From: Pseudovibrio flavus
GTDB lineage: Bacteria; Pseudomonadota; Alphaproteobacteria; Rhizobiales; Stappiaceae
NCBI RefSeq assembly: GCF_009711345.1
Contig: NZ_SMMA01000059.1
Coordinates: 1-49,473 of the forward strand
Direction of reading: 5' to 3'
Length of the DNA: 49,473 bases
In this document: positions 33,451-42,846 of the stretch, piece by piece
How the letters are laid out: every line of letters begins with the position of its first letter
Numbering within the stretch: position 1 is the first letter of the stretch
Program-made: the position numbers and the translations under genes
Notes under the pieces: model-generated
Seen by the model: the letters and a program-made list of their open reading frames with translations, nothing else
Told to the model about the DNA's origin: nothing
The model's database searches: none

Positions 33451-34755
33451 TCAAGCCTGACCGCGCAGCATTGCGTTGTAGGTAGGCTTGAGGGCTACAG
33501 TCTTCATAAGCCAGCTAATCCAAAGCTCTTCTAGTGGAGCGATGATGCCCGGGAATGACGGAACAAGATCGTTCTTGTAATCAAACTCAACGAGCATGGC
33601 CTGACCGATACGGGTGATCATCGGGCAGGATGTGTAACCATTGTAAGCCTGCGTTCCTTCCTTGCCTGCAATGGATGCAACAAGGTGATCTTCAACAACA
33701 GGCACCTGCCACTTTACGCTGGCTGCGGTTTTACCCTTTGGAACACCGGCAACATCGCCAACAGCGAAGATGCTGCCGAAGCGGCGATGACGAAGGGTGT
33801 ACTGGTCAACTTCAACCCAGCCCTGATCGGTCCAGCGTTCTTCCCAGCTCAGGCCAGATTGGCGCACAAACTCTGGTGCCCTCTGCGGCGGGATGACATG
33901 GAGATAGTCGTAGTCCATTTCCTTCTGGCCATCGGGCGTATCAAAAACAGCGCGTTTCTTGCCCGCGTCTATAGATTTCAAAACGTGGCTATAAACACTT
34001 TCAATGCCTCGCTCACCAAACAGCATACGCACCTTCTCGGCGACGATAGGCACACCGAAAAGGCTGTTGTTGTTGGCCGCGTAGATCATGTTCATCTTGG
34101 AACTGTTACCAGCACGGCGAGCGATATCATCAATGAGGAAAGTGTGTTTCAGCGGAGCGCCTGCGCATTTCATCTCCGTTGCCGGACGGGTGAAAATGCC
34201 TGTGCCACCGGTCTCGGTGAACTTTTGCGCTGCCTCCCACGTTTTGGCTGCATATTCCGGTCCGGCGTATAGAGCGCCTATACCGTTTTTGCCCACCATA
34301 TCGAGTGAAAAGCCCTCGATAGCATCGTGGTCCAGAACAAGCCCCGGAGCTACAACAAGGTAGTCATAGGAAAGGGTCTGGCCCTTCTGCGTGGTTACCG
34401 TTTTTGTCAGAGGGTCAACCTCCGCTACGGCTTCGTCCAGAAGAGTTACCCCGCTTGGCAGCCAGTCTGTGGTTTTGGAAATGACGTAGTCCGGCCCGGC
34501 AAGACCGGCAGCAACCAGCGAAAGCCCCGGCTGATAGAGGTGCCTTTTGCGTGGGTCTATTACGGTGATTTTCGCGCCAGTCAAACGACGCAGCAAGCGA
34601 TTGGCAAGGGCAGCACCGGCAGCCCCCGCACCGATTATGATTATCTTTGCTTTGGTGTTGAGCGAATTTACCTTAGCGTTAGCAATCGTAGATTTAAACG
34701 TTAAAGTTGCACCACAGGCCGCACTGAGCCCCAGAAAACGACGACGGTTCAACAT
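33451..34755 (-). CDS. sulfide:quinone oxidoreductase-like FAD protein with Tat signal
   Basis: 434-residue FAD/NAD(P)-type flavoprotein. It begins with a twin-arginine signal NRRRFLGLSAACGATL. FAD motif GAGAAG is at 42-47. C197 (EMKCAGAP) and C377 (SCPMIT) match the redox-active cysteine positions of SQR/flavocytochrome-c-type enzymes. The C-terminal amphipathic LWISWLMKTVALKP resembles an SQR membrane anchor. It follows cydX and is separated from it by a terminator-like hairpin. Role: oxidation of sulfide at the periplasmic face with electrons to quinone is inferred from motifs; substrate is unproven, and no fccA cytochrome is adjacent. ATG with GGGAGT upstream. Confidence 0.8.
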   Translation of the reverse strand: MLNRRRFLGLSAACGATLTFKSTIANAKVNSLNTKAKIIIIGAGAAGAALANRLLRRLTGAKITVIDPRKRHLYQPGLSLVAAGLAGPDYVISKTTDWLPSGVTLLDEAVAEVDPLTKTVTTQKGQTLSYDYLVVAPGLVLDHDAIEGFSLDMVGKNGIGALYAGPEYAAKTWEAAQKFTETGGTGIFTRPATEMKCAGAPLKHTFLIDDIARRAGNSSKMNMIYAANNNSLFGVPIVAEKVRMLFGERGIESVYSHVLKSIDAGKKRAVFDTPDGQKEMDYDYLHVIPPQRAPEFVRQSGLSWEERWTDQGWVEVDQYTLRHRRFGSIFAVGDVAGVPKGKTAASVKWQVPVVEDHLVASIAGKEGTQAYNGYTSCPMITRIGQAMLVEFDYKNDLVPSFPGIIAPLEELWISWLMKTVALKPTYNAMLRGQA

Positions 34756-34775
34756 TCTAGTTCACTCCCTAAAAT

Positions 34776-34801
34776 GCAGGGCGGTCGCGAGACCGCCCTG
34801 C
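34776..34801 (-). terminator. hairpin between cydX and the SQR-like gene
   Basis: GCAGGGCGGTC and GACCGCCCTGC form a perfect 11-bp stem with loop GCGA. On the minus strand ATTTTA follows. Because the SQR-like start is only 20 nt on, it likely acts as a partial terminator or stability element inside the operon. Confidence 0.75.
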
Positions 34802-34816
34802 GAAAATCCTCGCGGA

Positions 34817-34957
34817 TTAACGTCCAGAAGAAGAACTGTTTGCCCCTGTATCTTCTTCCATCAGTTCACGGTCGCGCTGCATTTCGATCCACATCGCGTT
34901 CATCACCGCAAAAACTGCTGCCAACGGCAAACCAAGTAGCCAAGCAAAATACCACAT
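34817..34957 (-). CDS. cydX: cytochrome bd oxidase small subunit CydX
   Basis: 46-residue single-pass membrane peptide beginning MWYFAWLLGLPLAAVFAVMN and continuing to AMWIEMQRD, the diagnostic CydX pattern. CydX is a structural subunit needed for stability of the heme d site. AAGAGGAGCT lies 9 nt before the ATG. It starts 15 nt after cydB. A Ser-rich hydrophilic tail follows the conserved part. Confidence 0.93.
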   Translation of the reverse strand: MWYFAWLLGLPLAAVFAVMNAMWIEMQRDRELMEEDTGANSSSSGR

Positions 34958-34972
34958 ATCCGATAGCTCCTC

Positions 34973-36136
34973 TTAGTAGACCGTGTCCGAGTTTTCTTCG
35001 ACGCTTTCAGGCGTTACCTTGCCCCAGAGCACTTTGTAGACCCATGCGGTGTAAGCAAGAATGATCGGCATAAAGATCGCCGTGCTTACCAGCATGATAA
35101 ACAGTGTCAGATGCGAAGAAGAACTGTCCCAAACCGTCAATGAAGCCGTCGGGTTCAATGACGAAGGCAGAATGAACGGGAACATGGTCAGGCCAACGGA
35201 CGAGATAACGCCCAGAATTGCCAGCTTGGACCATAGCAGGGTGGAAACTTCCTTACCCTTGCGAAGACCAAGCACGGTCATAGCCATACCAATGAAACCA
35301 AGTGCCGGAGCAATGGTGATCCAAGGGCGGGCGGCGTAGGCAGTTAGCCAAGTGTCAGTGCGCACAACTTCGGAGAACAGCGGGTTGGATGGGCCATTTG
35401 TGATGACCGGACCAACAAGTTCATAACCCTGAATGCCATAGGCAAGCCACAGGCCAGCCAGTGCATAACCGGTCATGGTTACAAGACCTGTTACAGAGCC
35501 AATTTTGCGGGCGCGGGCTGCCACTTCACCTTCAGCTTTCAACGAAAGCCAAGCTGCACCGTGGGTGAGCAACATGGAAAGCGACACAACACCAGCCAGC
35601 AAAGCAAACGGGTTGAGCAGGCCAAACAGCTTGCCAAACACCGAGCCCTCGTAGCGTGCAAACAGCTCTGGTGTCAGCTCGAACGGTACGCCCTGTAGAA
35701 CGTTGCCGACAGCCACACCGAAGATGAGCGCAGGAACTGCACCGCCAGCAAACAGTGCCCAGTCCCAGTTGTTACGCCAGCGAGCGCTTGGCTGCTTGGA
35801 GCGATATTTAAACGCAACCGGACGCACAATAAGCGCAGCCAGAACGATAAACATCGCCAGATAAAAGCCGGAGAAGCTGACCGCATAGAGTGGTGGCCAA
35901 GCGGCAAAGATCGCGCCGCCGCCAAGAATGAACCAGACTTGGTTGCCTTCCCAAACAGGGCCAACGGTATTGATGACAACGCGGCGTTCAAGGTCAGTCT
36001 TTGCAACAAACGGCAGGAGCGCACCAACGCCCATGTCAAAACCATCTGTCATGGCAAAGCCAATCAACAGAACACCAAGAAGGAGCCACCAGATAAGACG
36101 AAGAACGTCATAAGAGATAAGTTCGTAAAGTACCAT
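34973..36136 (-). CDS. cydB: cytochrome bd ubiquinol oxidase subunit II
   Basis: 387-residue inner-membrane subunit with about nine hydrophobic segments. It begins VLYELISYDVLRLIWWLLLG and shows FAMTDGFDMG near 27-36. It pairs with CydA to form the terminal quinol oxidase. It starts 5 nt after cydA, so the two are co-translated. Size and pattern are normal. Confidence 0.94.
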   Translation of the reverse strand: MVLYELISYDVLRLIWWLLLGVLLIGFAMTDGFDMGVGALLPFVAKTDLERRVVINTVGPVWEGNQVWFILGGGAIFAAWPPLYAVSFSGFYLAMFIVLAALIVRPVAFKYRSKQPSARWRNNWDWALFAGGAVPALIFGVAVGNVLQGVPFELTPELFARYEGSVFGKLFGLLNPFALLAGVVSLSMLLTHGAAWLSLKAEGEVAARARKIGSVTGLVTMTGYALAGLWLAYGIQGYELVGPVITNGPSNPLFSEVVRTDTWLTAYAARPWITIAPALGFIGMAMTVLGLRKGKEVSTLLWSKLAILGVISSVGLTMFPFILPSSLNPTASLTVWDSSSSHLTLFIMLVSTAIFMPIILAYTAWVYKVLWGKVTPESVEENSDTVY

Positions 36137-36141
36137 GTCGC

Positions 36142-37755
36142 TTACTCCGCTGGCTCGATTGCGAACGGACCTTTGCCGTCATGTCGACGAAGACGACTTT
36201 CATGACGGGTTGTCCATTCGTCCGTTTCTTCAACGTCCATAAACGGCCCTTTGCGGATGTATTTGATCATCAGGCCCACCTCGATCACGAAGAGCACCGA
36301 ATAGAACAGTACAAAGCCGAACAGGGTGAACAGAAGATCTCCAACCGACAGGTGGCTGACCGAAAGTGCTGTTGGCAGCACACCGTCAACCGTCCACGGC
36401 TGGCGGCCATATTCAGCAACGAACCAACCAAGTTCTGCTGCAATCCAAGGGGCCGGTATCATCGCCACTGCGGCGCGAAGAGCCCATTTTGGATACTGCT
36501 GTCCCTTGAAGCTCGATTGCCAGAAGAAGTAGCCCATGAAGATGATGAAGAGCATACCGAGGCCCACCATGATGCGGAAAGCCCAGAAGAGCGGGAACAC
36601 CTGAGGAACTGTGTCCCAAGCAGCCTTTTCGATCATGGCATCATCAGCAGTGCGAGGGTTATCGGTGTAGCGCTTCAGCAAGAAGGCGTATCCAAGGTCC
36701 TTGCTGTGCTTTTCAAAGGTTTCACGCATTGCTTCCGGCGCGCGATCACGAAGCGTGCGGATATTCTCCAGCGCGTCGTATGCGATGATACCGGAGCGGA
36801 TACGTTCCTTGGAAACATCTACAAGGTCTTTGATGCCCGGAATTTCCGTGGTCAAAGAGCGAGTGCCGATAAGGCCCATCATCCAAGGAATTTCGATGGC
36901 GTAATGGGTCTCACGCGCTTCCTGATCTGGGAAACCAACAGCGGTGAATGGAGCTGGCGCGTGGTGGGTCTCCCACATGCCTTCCATTGCTGCCAGTTTC
37001 ATTTTCTGAGTGTGGGTGGTGGAGTAACCGGACTCATCGCCCAGAACCACAACAGACAACGCCGAAGCCAAACCGAAGGATGCTGCAACCGCGATAGAAC
37101 GGCGAGCCAATTCCTGATGGCGGCCCTTAAGCAGGTACCAAGCAGACACGCCCATTACGAAAACCGCAGCGGTTACATATCCGGCAGAAACCGTATGCAC
37201 GAACTTGGCCTGCGCGACCTCGTTGAAGACCACATCGAAGAACGAGGTCATCTCCATACGCATGGTATCTGGATTGAACTGAGCGCCAACCGGATTTTGC
37301 ATCCAGCCGTTTGCAATCAAAATCCAGAGTGCCGAGAAGTTGGAACCAATGGCAACAAGCCAAGCAACAACAAGGTGCTGTACCTTAGTAAGCTTGTCCC
37401 AGCCAAAGAAGAACAAACCAACGAAGGTTGCCTCAAGGAAGAAGGCCATCAAGCCTTCAATGGCAAGCGGTGCACCAAAAACGTCGCCTACGTAGTGGCT
37501 GTAGTAAGACCAGTTCATACCGAACTGGAATTCCATCGTAATACCTGTTGCCACACCCAGCACGAAGTTGATGCCGAAGAGTGTGCCCCAGAATTTCGTC
37601 ATCTGCCGCCAGATAGGGCGACCGGTCATTACATAGACCGTTTCCATGATCGCTACGAGGATGGACAAACCCAGCGTGAGCGGAACAAACAGGAAGTGGT
37701 ACATAGCTGTCAGCGCAAATTGTAAGCGCGACAGCTCTACGACATCGAGTTCCAT
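36142..37755 (-). CDS. cydA: cytochrome bd ubiquinol oxidase subunit I
   Basis: 537-residue subunit carrying hemes b558, b595 and d. H20 (YHFLFVP) is the high-spin heme ligand region; the GRQPW signature is present (EYGRQPWTVDGVLPT), as is the quinol-binding KMKLAAMEGMW block and a long loop before it, so it looks like the long-Q-loop (E. coli bd-I) type. bd oxidases are high oxygen affinity and resist sulfide and cyanide. Neighbours cydB, cydX and cydDC are all present. No FNR TTGAT-N4-ATCAA box was found in the 126-nt gap upstream or before cydD. Confidence 0.95.
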   Translation of the reverse strand: MELDVVELSRLQFALTAMYHFLFVPLTLGLSILVAIMETVYVMTGRPIWRQMTKFWGTLFGINFVLGVATGITMEFQFGMNWSYYSHYVGDVFGAPLAIEGLMAFFLEATFVGLFFFGWDKLTKVQHLVVAWLVAIGSNFSALWILIANGWMQNPVGAQFNPDTMRMEMTSFFDVVFNEVAQAKFVHTVSAGYVTAAVFVMGVSAWYLLKGRHQELARRSIAVAASFGLASALSVVVLGDESGYSTTHTQKMKLAAMEGMWETHHAPAPFTAVGFPDQEARETHYAIEIPWMMGLIGTRSLTTEIPGIKDLVDVSKERIRSGIIAYDALENIRTLRDRAPEAMRETFEKHSKDLGYAFLLKRYTDNPRTADDAMIEKAAWDTVPQVFPLFWAFRIMVGLGMLFIIFMGYFFWQSSFKGQQYPKWALRAAVAMIPAPWIAAELGWFVAEYGRQPWTVDGVLPTALSVSHLSVGDLLFTLFGFVLFYSVLFVIEVGLMIKYIRKGPFMDVEETDEWTTRHESRLRRHDGKGPFAIEPAE

Positions 37756-37881
37756 TCTAGACCCTCATTATTTTTATCGTTTCATTATCTCACGACGGGC
37801 GCGCGCAGCAGATGAGATTGATCAACCCAAAGCCTTGCGGGCCATTAAATACAGCTTGAAGCTGTTCACATAGTGGTGAAG

Positions 37882-39495
37882 TCACCACAACATTTGAACT
37901 CTTTGTTCGAATAGCGGATGGTCTGATCCGCGATGCATTGCTGCAATGATGGTGGCATCAGGAAGGAACTGGCGTATTCCATAAAGAACCCGCTCTGCCG
38001 TCACCTCGTCCAAACCTTCTGTCGGCTCATCAAGCAACAAAACCTGTGGTCTGCGAAGGATCGCACGGGCAAGTGACAAGCGCCTTGCCTGACCTCCCGA
38101 GAGGCCGGATCCTGCCTCACCCAGACGGGTATGCAGGCCACCTTTTTGTTCGATGTCATCAGCCAGCTCTACCGCGTGCAGAGCCTGCCACATGTCGCTC
38201 TCATCGGTGCATCCCGAGAGAGCCAAATTGTCGAAAATGCTTCCAGCAATAAGGCCGCTTCTTTGCGGAACCATCGTTAAAAACGATCTCAGATCGTTTT
38301 CGCCCCACTCACTAACACAGCTTCCGTTAAGGTCAACCCGTCTTGCGTCATCACCAAGCCCAGCAATCTGCATAAGCAAAGTGGTTTTACCGGCACCGCT
38401 TGGGCCTGTGATCACAAGCGATGCGCCCCTACCTACCTCAAAACTCAGCGTTTTACTGGTTACGCGCAGAATGCATTCATCAGCGGCTGCGCCTAAATGC
38501 GTGTCCGCTTGCTTGGAAGGAAGACTATGTTGCTGCTCACCGGAAATGCGCTGTGCTGCACCGAACATACGCCCGAGGTCTGCAAATCCGCGGCGCAGAG
38601 GCAAAATTGTCTCTGCAAGTGCCAGAGCAACAAAAACACCAATCGTAGCAAGTGGTGCACTCACTGCTCCTTGCTCAATCAAATAGCCGCCTGCAACAAG
38701 CGCTGCCGCTGTCGCCAATGAAACCAGAACGGTTAGCTGCATACCAGCGATCCGCTCGCGATGGTCAAGAAGCCTTTGCGCCACTCTGGTCTTGGCGTCC
38801 AGATCAAGCAGCTCGCCTTCCCGCTGGCCAAGTCTGCCGCTCAGGATCAGGTCTGTGCGATCACGGATCATATCGATCACACCGCGTCGCAGGGCCTGTT
38901 GGCATGCCTCCCCTGCCCGCGAAGGTTCGTTCGTGCGTGAAGCAAGATGCCACAGAATGATCGCAGCGATCGGCAGATACACAAGCGCGATTGTGAGCGC
39001 GACGGTGCTACCAACCAGCCAAGCCAGCATGAGGAAGGCAACTACGTGAGTGATGATTGCAGCGGAAACTGGAAGCAGTAGGCGCAGAACCAACCCGTCC
39101 AGAATATCAACATCAGTGATAATTCTCGTCAGGGTGACCTCGCCGCGCAGCTTGGAAAGCGCTCTTGCACTCTTCAGTGCTTGTCGCTTGAGGAGGTCAA
39201 CACGGAGAGCGGCCAATGCCCGTAGTGTAGCGTCATGGGTCAGAAGGCGCTCGCCATAGCGGGCAGCCGTTCGGCCCAATGCGAGCAGGCGCACACCGGC
39301 TGATGGTTTGAACACATCAAACATGATGCCGATACCGGCAAGCCCTGCAAGACCTGTGGCGGTAATGAACCAACCAGACAAGCCCAAAAGGGCCGCACCC
39401 ATGAGCAGCACAACAACTGCCAGAGCTGCACCGCGGGCCATTGCCCAAGGGGCTGCCCCAATGAGGATTTTGATGATGCGAAGCACTGCGATCAT
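37882..39495 (-). CDS. cydC: thiol reductant ABC exporter subunit CydC
   Basis: 537-residue half-transporter: N-terminal six-helix membrane domain, C-terminal ATPase with Walker A GPSGAGKTTLL, signature LSGGQARRLSLARAI and Walker B LLLDEPTEG. With CydD it exports glutathione/cysteine to the periplasm and is required for assembly of the bd oxidase. It overlaps cydD by 4 nt (ATGA-type). It is 126 nt upstream of cydA; the gap may hold an extra cydAB promoter. Confidence 0.93.
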   Translation of the reverse strand: MIAVLRIIKILIGAAPWAMARGAALAVVVLLMGAALLGLSGWFITATGLAGLAGIGIMFDVFKPSAGVRLLALGRTAARYGERLLTHDATLRALAALRVDLLKRQALKSARALSKLRGEVTLTRIITDVDILDGLVLRLLLPVSAAIITHVVAFLMLAWLVGSTVALTIALVYLPIAAIILWHLASRTNEPSRAGEACQQALRRGVIDMIRDRTDLILSGRLGQREGELLDLDAKTRVAQRLLDHRERIAGMQLTVLVSLATAAALVAGGYLIEQGAVSAPLATIGVFVALALAETILPLRRGFADLGRMFGAAQRISGEQQHSLPSKQADTHLGAAADECILRVTSKTLSFEVGRGASLVITGPSGAGKTTLLMQIAGLGDDARRVDLNGSCVSEWGENDLRSFLTMVPQRSGLIAGSIFDNLALSGCTDESDMWQALHAVELADDIEQKGGLHTRLGEAGSGLSGGQARRLSLARAILRRPQVLLLDEPTEGLDEVTAERVLYGIRQFLPDATIIAAMHRGSDHPLFEQRVQMLW

Positions 39496-41162
39496 GCGGC
39501 GACCTCCACAACTCTATCCATGGCAGCAATGAGTGCCGGATCGTGGCTGGCAACAATGAGCGTGCATCCGCGTTCTTTCAAGTGCACCAGACTGTCGATA
39601 ATCAAGGCTGCCGTTTCAGGATCGAGATCGGCGGTTGGCTCGTCTGCAAGCAGAACTTCAGGGTTACGCATCAGCGCCCGCGCCAACATCAATCGCCGTG
39701 CTTCACCACCGGAGACACCGCCGCCGGTTTCACCCAGTGATGTGTGGAGACCATCTGGCAGGTGCTCAACAATCTCGCTGGCGTGGGTTAGCCGCAGCAC
39801 AGGCCACGGATCCTGCTTTTGCTCGTTAGGATCCAAATAGTCAGCAAGAATTGTGTCGGCAAAATGAGGATGTTGGAGAACCAGTGCAACACGGGCGCGC
39901 CAAGCGTCGGCGTTGTCTTCGCCCAGACGTTGGCCACAAACTGTGAGATCACCACTGTGCAGCGGCAGCAGGCCAGCGAGTGCAAACAGTGTGGAGGTTT
40001 TACCTGCACCACTTGGGCCAACAAGAGCAACGGCTTCCCCCTGCCCGATTGATAGATTAGGTAGTGGGAGTTCTGCCCCGCTTCTCATCATCGACGCACC
40101 AGAAAGGGTTATCTGAATGTCACCGCTCATAGGCTCGACAGACTCGGCGCGGCCAACGAAGCTGGTACGCTCAGCACGGTCTAAAGCTTCCAGCTCTTCA
40201 ACCACAGCAAGGCCGGAAGCACGATCATGCCAAGCTGCGGCAAGGTCACGAAGCGGCTGGAAATAATCAGGCGCGAGCAGCAGCAGGAACAAACCGCCGA
40301 ATAAGGAAAGCGGCTCACCCCAAGTGCCGAACTGAATTTCGCCCAGCAATGTGAAGCCGACGAAAACCGCAACCATCGCCACGCCAAGAGCTGCAAATAG
40401 CTCCAGAACGGTGGAGGAAAGAAACGCGACCTTCAAAATCGCCATGGTCTTTTCGCGCAAGGTATCCGCGCGATTTTGAAAATCGTCGATGGCACGATCT
40501 GTAGCGCCCAGAAGACGGATATCGGTCATCGCGGAGAGGCGTTCCATCAGCATGCTGTTGATGCTGCCGATTTCGATAACCTGTTTTCGCGATGCCTCTT
40601 CCGCAGCCATGCCAACCAAGGCCATGAAGACAGGAATAAGCGGGCCAGCCACCAAGAGAACCAGACCGATCACCCAAGAAAAGGTGAAGGTGAGAACCAG
40701 ATAGACAATCGGCAGCACATAAACCCGCAGCATGGCGACGTGGTATCTGGTGATCCACGGCTGGAGCATGGGGAGCTTTTGCACGACTATAGCGGCGATC
40801 TCGGCGGACCCAGCAGAGGACGGTTGGCGCGCTTCGCGCTGCAACAGGTTCTGCCGCTCAATGGTGATCACCTTATCAGCCGCTTCAAAAAGCCAGAAGC
40901 CAGCAGTCTTCTCCAGCTGCGCTTTCACAGCGCCTAGACCTACGAGACCAATGGCGGCCGTGACAGTTGCAGAAAAGTCTGTCGTACCTAATGCCCAACC
41001 AGAAACAGTCCAAGCGATCAGAAGAGCTTGCAGTGGCCAAATAAGCCCGCTGAGAACAGACAACACGCCAGCCTTACGCAACTCGGCTGAAACCGGCGCA
41101 ATGATCCGCTTTTGCAGTGTCTTCTTGTTTGGCTGTGGGCTGCTTTGCTCACTACCGGACAT
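39492..41162 (-). CDS. cydD: thiol reductant ABC exporter subunit CydD
   Basis: 556-residue half-transporter and first gene of the cyd operon. Membrane helices occupy the N-terminal 300 residues; the ATPase part has Walker A GPSGAGKTSTLF, signature VSGGEARRLMLARAL and Walker B VLLADEPTAD. It pairs with CydC. The promoter must lie in the 278-bp space to hutW, which is transcribed the opposite way. Confidence 0.93.
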   Translation of the reverse strand: MSGSEQSSPQPNKKTLQKRIIAPVSAELRKAGVLSVLSGLIWPLQALLIAWTVSGWALGTTDFSATVTAAIGLVGLGAVKAQLEKTAGFWLFEAADKVITIERQNLLQREARQPSSAGSAEIAAIVVQKLPMLQPWITRYHVAMLRVYVLPIVYLVLTFTFSWVIGLVLLVAGPLIPVFMALVGMAAEEASRKQVIEIGSINSMLMERLSAMTDIRLLGATDRAIDDFQNRADTLREKTMAILKVAFLSSTVLELFAALGVAMVAVFVGFTLLGEIQFGTWGEPLSLFGGLFLLLLAPDYFQPLRDLAAAWHDRASGLAVVEELEALDRAERTSFVGRAESVEPMSGDIQITLSGASMMRSGAELPLPNLSIGQGEAVALVGPSGAGKTSTLFALAGLLPLHSGDLTVCGQRLGEDNADAWRARVALVLQHPHFADTILADYLDPNEQKQDPWPVLRLTHASEIVEHLPDGLHTSLGETGGGVSGGEARRLMLARALMRNPEVLLADEPTADLDPETAALIIDSLVHLKERGCTLIVASHDPALIAAMDRVVEVAA

Positions 41163-41366
41163 GTTCTGCGGCCTTCCTGACCCTTTAATTCGACTGTATT
41201 TGCCCTAATGGAATTTTCAATAACCTGCATCATTTGGTCGCAACGGCACAGTTAGGTAACTTACTGATGCCGCAGGGTTCGTATAGCATCCACTCGTTAC
41301 AAAATGACTTCTCCAACGCCACGCCAAAAACATGGTGATTACGGGCTGGTACGCATGGACACTAAT

Positions 41367-41387
41367 TGCGAATGATTTTCATTCGCA
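41367..41387 (+). promoter_or_regulatory. Fur-box-like palindrome upstream of hutW
   Basis: Perfect 9-bp inverted arms TGCGAATGA and TCATTCGCA around TTT. Its 19-bp core matches the E. coli Fur consensus in 13 of 19 positions. CACAAT immediately after it could be a -10. It also lies in the cydD-hutW divergent region. Confidence 0.75.
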
Positions 41388-41440
41388 CAATACTTGAGGA
41401 CATAATTCAGGTTTAGTTTTCACTGAGGCCACCCCTGCTT

Positions 41441-42838
41441 GTGACGAGGCTTGCTCTGCCCCGACACACAGAACAACAAGAATCCAACCAAAGCCAATTG
41501 ATGCACGGACTTCATTCTCTTTTTGCCGAGACCACCGGCAGCCCCATACAAAACGCGTTTAAAAAACGCGGTTCGCACATGCCCGGTTCTGCGTCGAAGG
41601 AAGTACCGGAAGACGAAAGACAACAGCTGTTTGCACGGCTAAAAACGCAGAAACGTCAAGGGCCTGCGGTTATGTACCTGCATGTTCCCTACTGCGCGAA
41701 CCACTGTCTTTTCTGCGGCTTTTATCGTAATAAATGGACCGAGGATTCTTCGGCTCCCTACACGGATGCATTGATAAAAGAGCTGCGTATGATGGCCGAT
41801 ACAGAGGCCGGTCAGAGCGCGCCCATCAATGCCGTTTATTTCGGCGGCGGCACACCGACAGCGCTGCACGCCAAGGATCTAGCTCGTCTTATCCGCGAAA
41901 TCCGATATCTCTACCCTCTCGCGCCAGATTGCGAAATCACCGTTGAAGGCCGCATATTCCACTTCGATGATGCAAAGGTCGATGCCTGTCTGGATGCGGG
42001 CGCGAACCGGTTCTCAACGGGCGTTCAGTCCTTCAATACCCGCGTGCGTCAGCGTATGGGCCGTAAAGCGAGCGGCGAAGAAGCGCGTCGTTTTTTTGAG
42101 GGCCTTAGAGATCGCAATCGCGCAGCTATCGTCTGCGATCTGATTTTGGGTTTGCCCTATCAAGATGACGAGGTTTGGCACAATGACCTTCAGACCGTTA
42201 TCGATCTGGAGCTTGACGGCGTCGATCTCTACACACTTGCAGTGTTTCCCGGCAGCCCACTTTCCCGTTCAATTGAAAAGGGTAAATGCGAAGCGACCCG
42301 CCCGCTGCCCGAGCAAGGTTTGATGTACCAGCACGGCCTTGAGTTTTTGGACCAGCACGGTTGGCGGCAGCTTTCCTCCAGTCACTGGGGACGGCGTACG
42401 AGAGAGCGCAACCTATACAACGGGCTCGTTAAATCTGGTAGCGACTGTCTCGCCTTCGGCTCTGGCTCCGGCGGCAATCTCAATGGCTATTCATACGGTG
42501 TGACGGGCGACCTTGCTGCCTACTTCGATCAGATCGAAAACGGCTTAAAACCGCTTAGCCGTATTCAGGCACAAGACCCACTTGCGCCAGCGCTGAATGA
42601 ACTGGCAGGCGGCATTGAAAACATGCGCCTCGACCTTGCGCTGGTTGAAGCTGCCCATCCGCTGGCTGGCGGCTTTAAAGACACTGCTCTTCAACTCCTC
42701 GAAAACTGGCAGGCTGCTGGCCTCATAGAAGGCTCTGCCGTCATCAAGCTCACCACTGCGGGCAAGTTCTGGCATCAAACGCTTTTGACCAATCTGAAAC
42801 TTGCTCTGCGCCACCACATTTCTCTCCAACCCTCCTAA
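41441..42838 (+). CDS. hutW: HutW/ChuW-type radical SAM heme-degrading methyltransferase
   Basis: 465-residue (maximum) radical SAM enzyme related to HemN. The cluster motif is CXXXCXXC at C85, C89 and C92 (YCANHCLFCGFYRN). HutW/ChuW opens heme without oxygen and releases iron. The conserved part begins around LHSLFAETTGSPIQ, so the true start may be ATG 41501; the GTG at 41441 has a poorly spaced GAGG. hutX follows 8 nt later, the classic pair. A Fur-like box stands upstream. Convergent neighbours include an oxygen-dependent heme monooxygenase. Confidence 0.88.
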   Translation: MTRLALPRHTEQQESNQSQLMHGLHSLFAETTGSPIQNAFKKRGSHMPGSASKEVPEDERQQLFARLKTQKRQGPAVMYLHVPYCANHCLFCGFYRNKWTEDSSAPYTDALIKELRMMADTEAGQSAPINAVYFGGGTPTALHAKDLARLIREIRYLYPLAPDCEITVEGRIFHFDDAKVDACLDAGANRFSTGVQSFNTRVRQRMGRKASGEEARRFFEGLRDRNRAAIVCDLILGLPYQDDEVWHNDLQTVIDLELDGVDLYTLAVFPGSPLSRSIEKGKCEATRPLPEQGLMYQHGLEFLDQHGWRQLSSSHWGRRTRERNLYNGLVKSGSDCLAFGSGSGGNLNGYSYGVTGDLAAYFDQIENGLKPLSRIQAQDPLAPALNELAGGIENMRLDLALVEAAHPLAGGFKDTALQLLENWQAAGLIEGSAVIKLTTAGKFWHQTLLTNLKLALRHHISLQPS

Positions 42839-42846
42839 GAGACGAT

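Noticed and set aside
36181-37725. 514-codon open frame on the plus strand
   Set aside because: It is entirely antisense to cydA, whose family motifs are clear; the plus-strand product is His/Cys-rich nonsense typical of antisense frames.
41163-41440. FNR/ANR-type TTGAT-N4-ATCAA box expected upstream of cydD
   Set aside because: No match found here nor in the 126-nt gap before cydA; oxygen control could be by another regulator.
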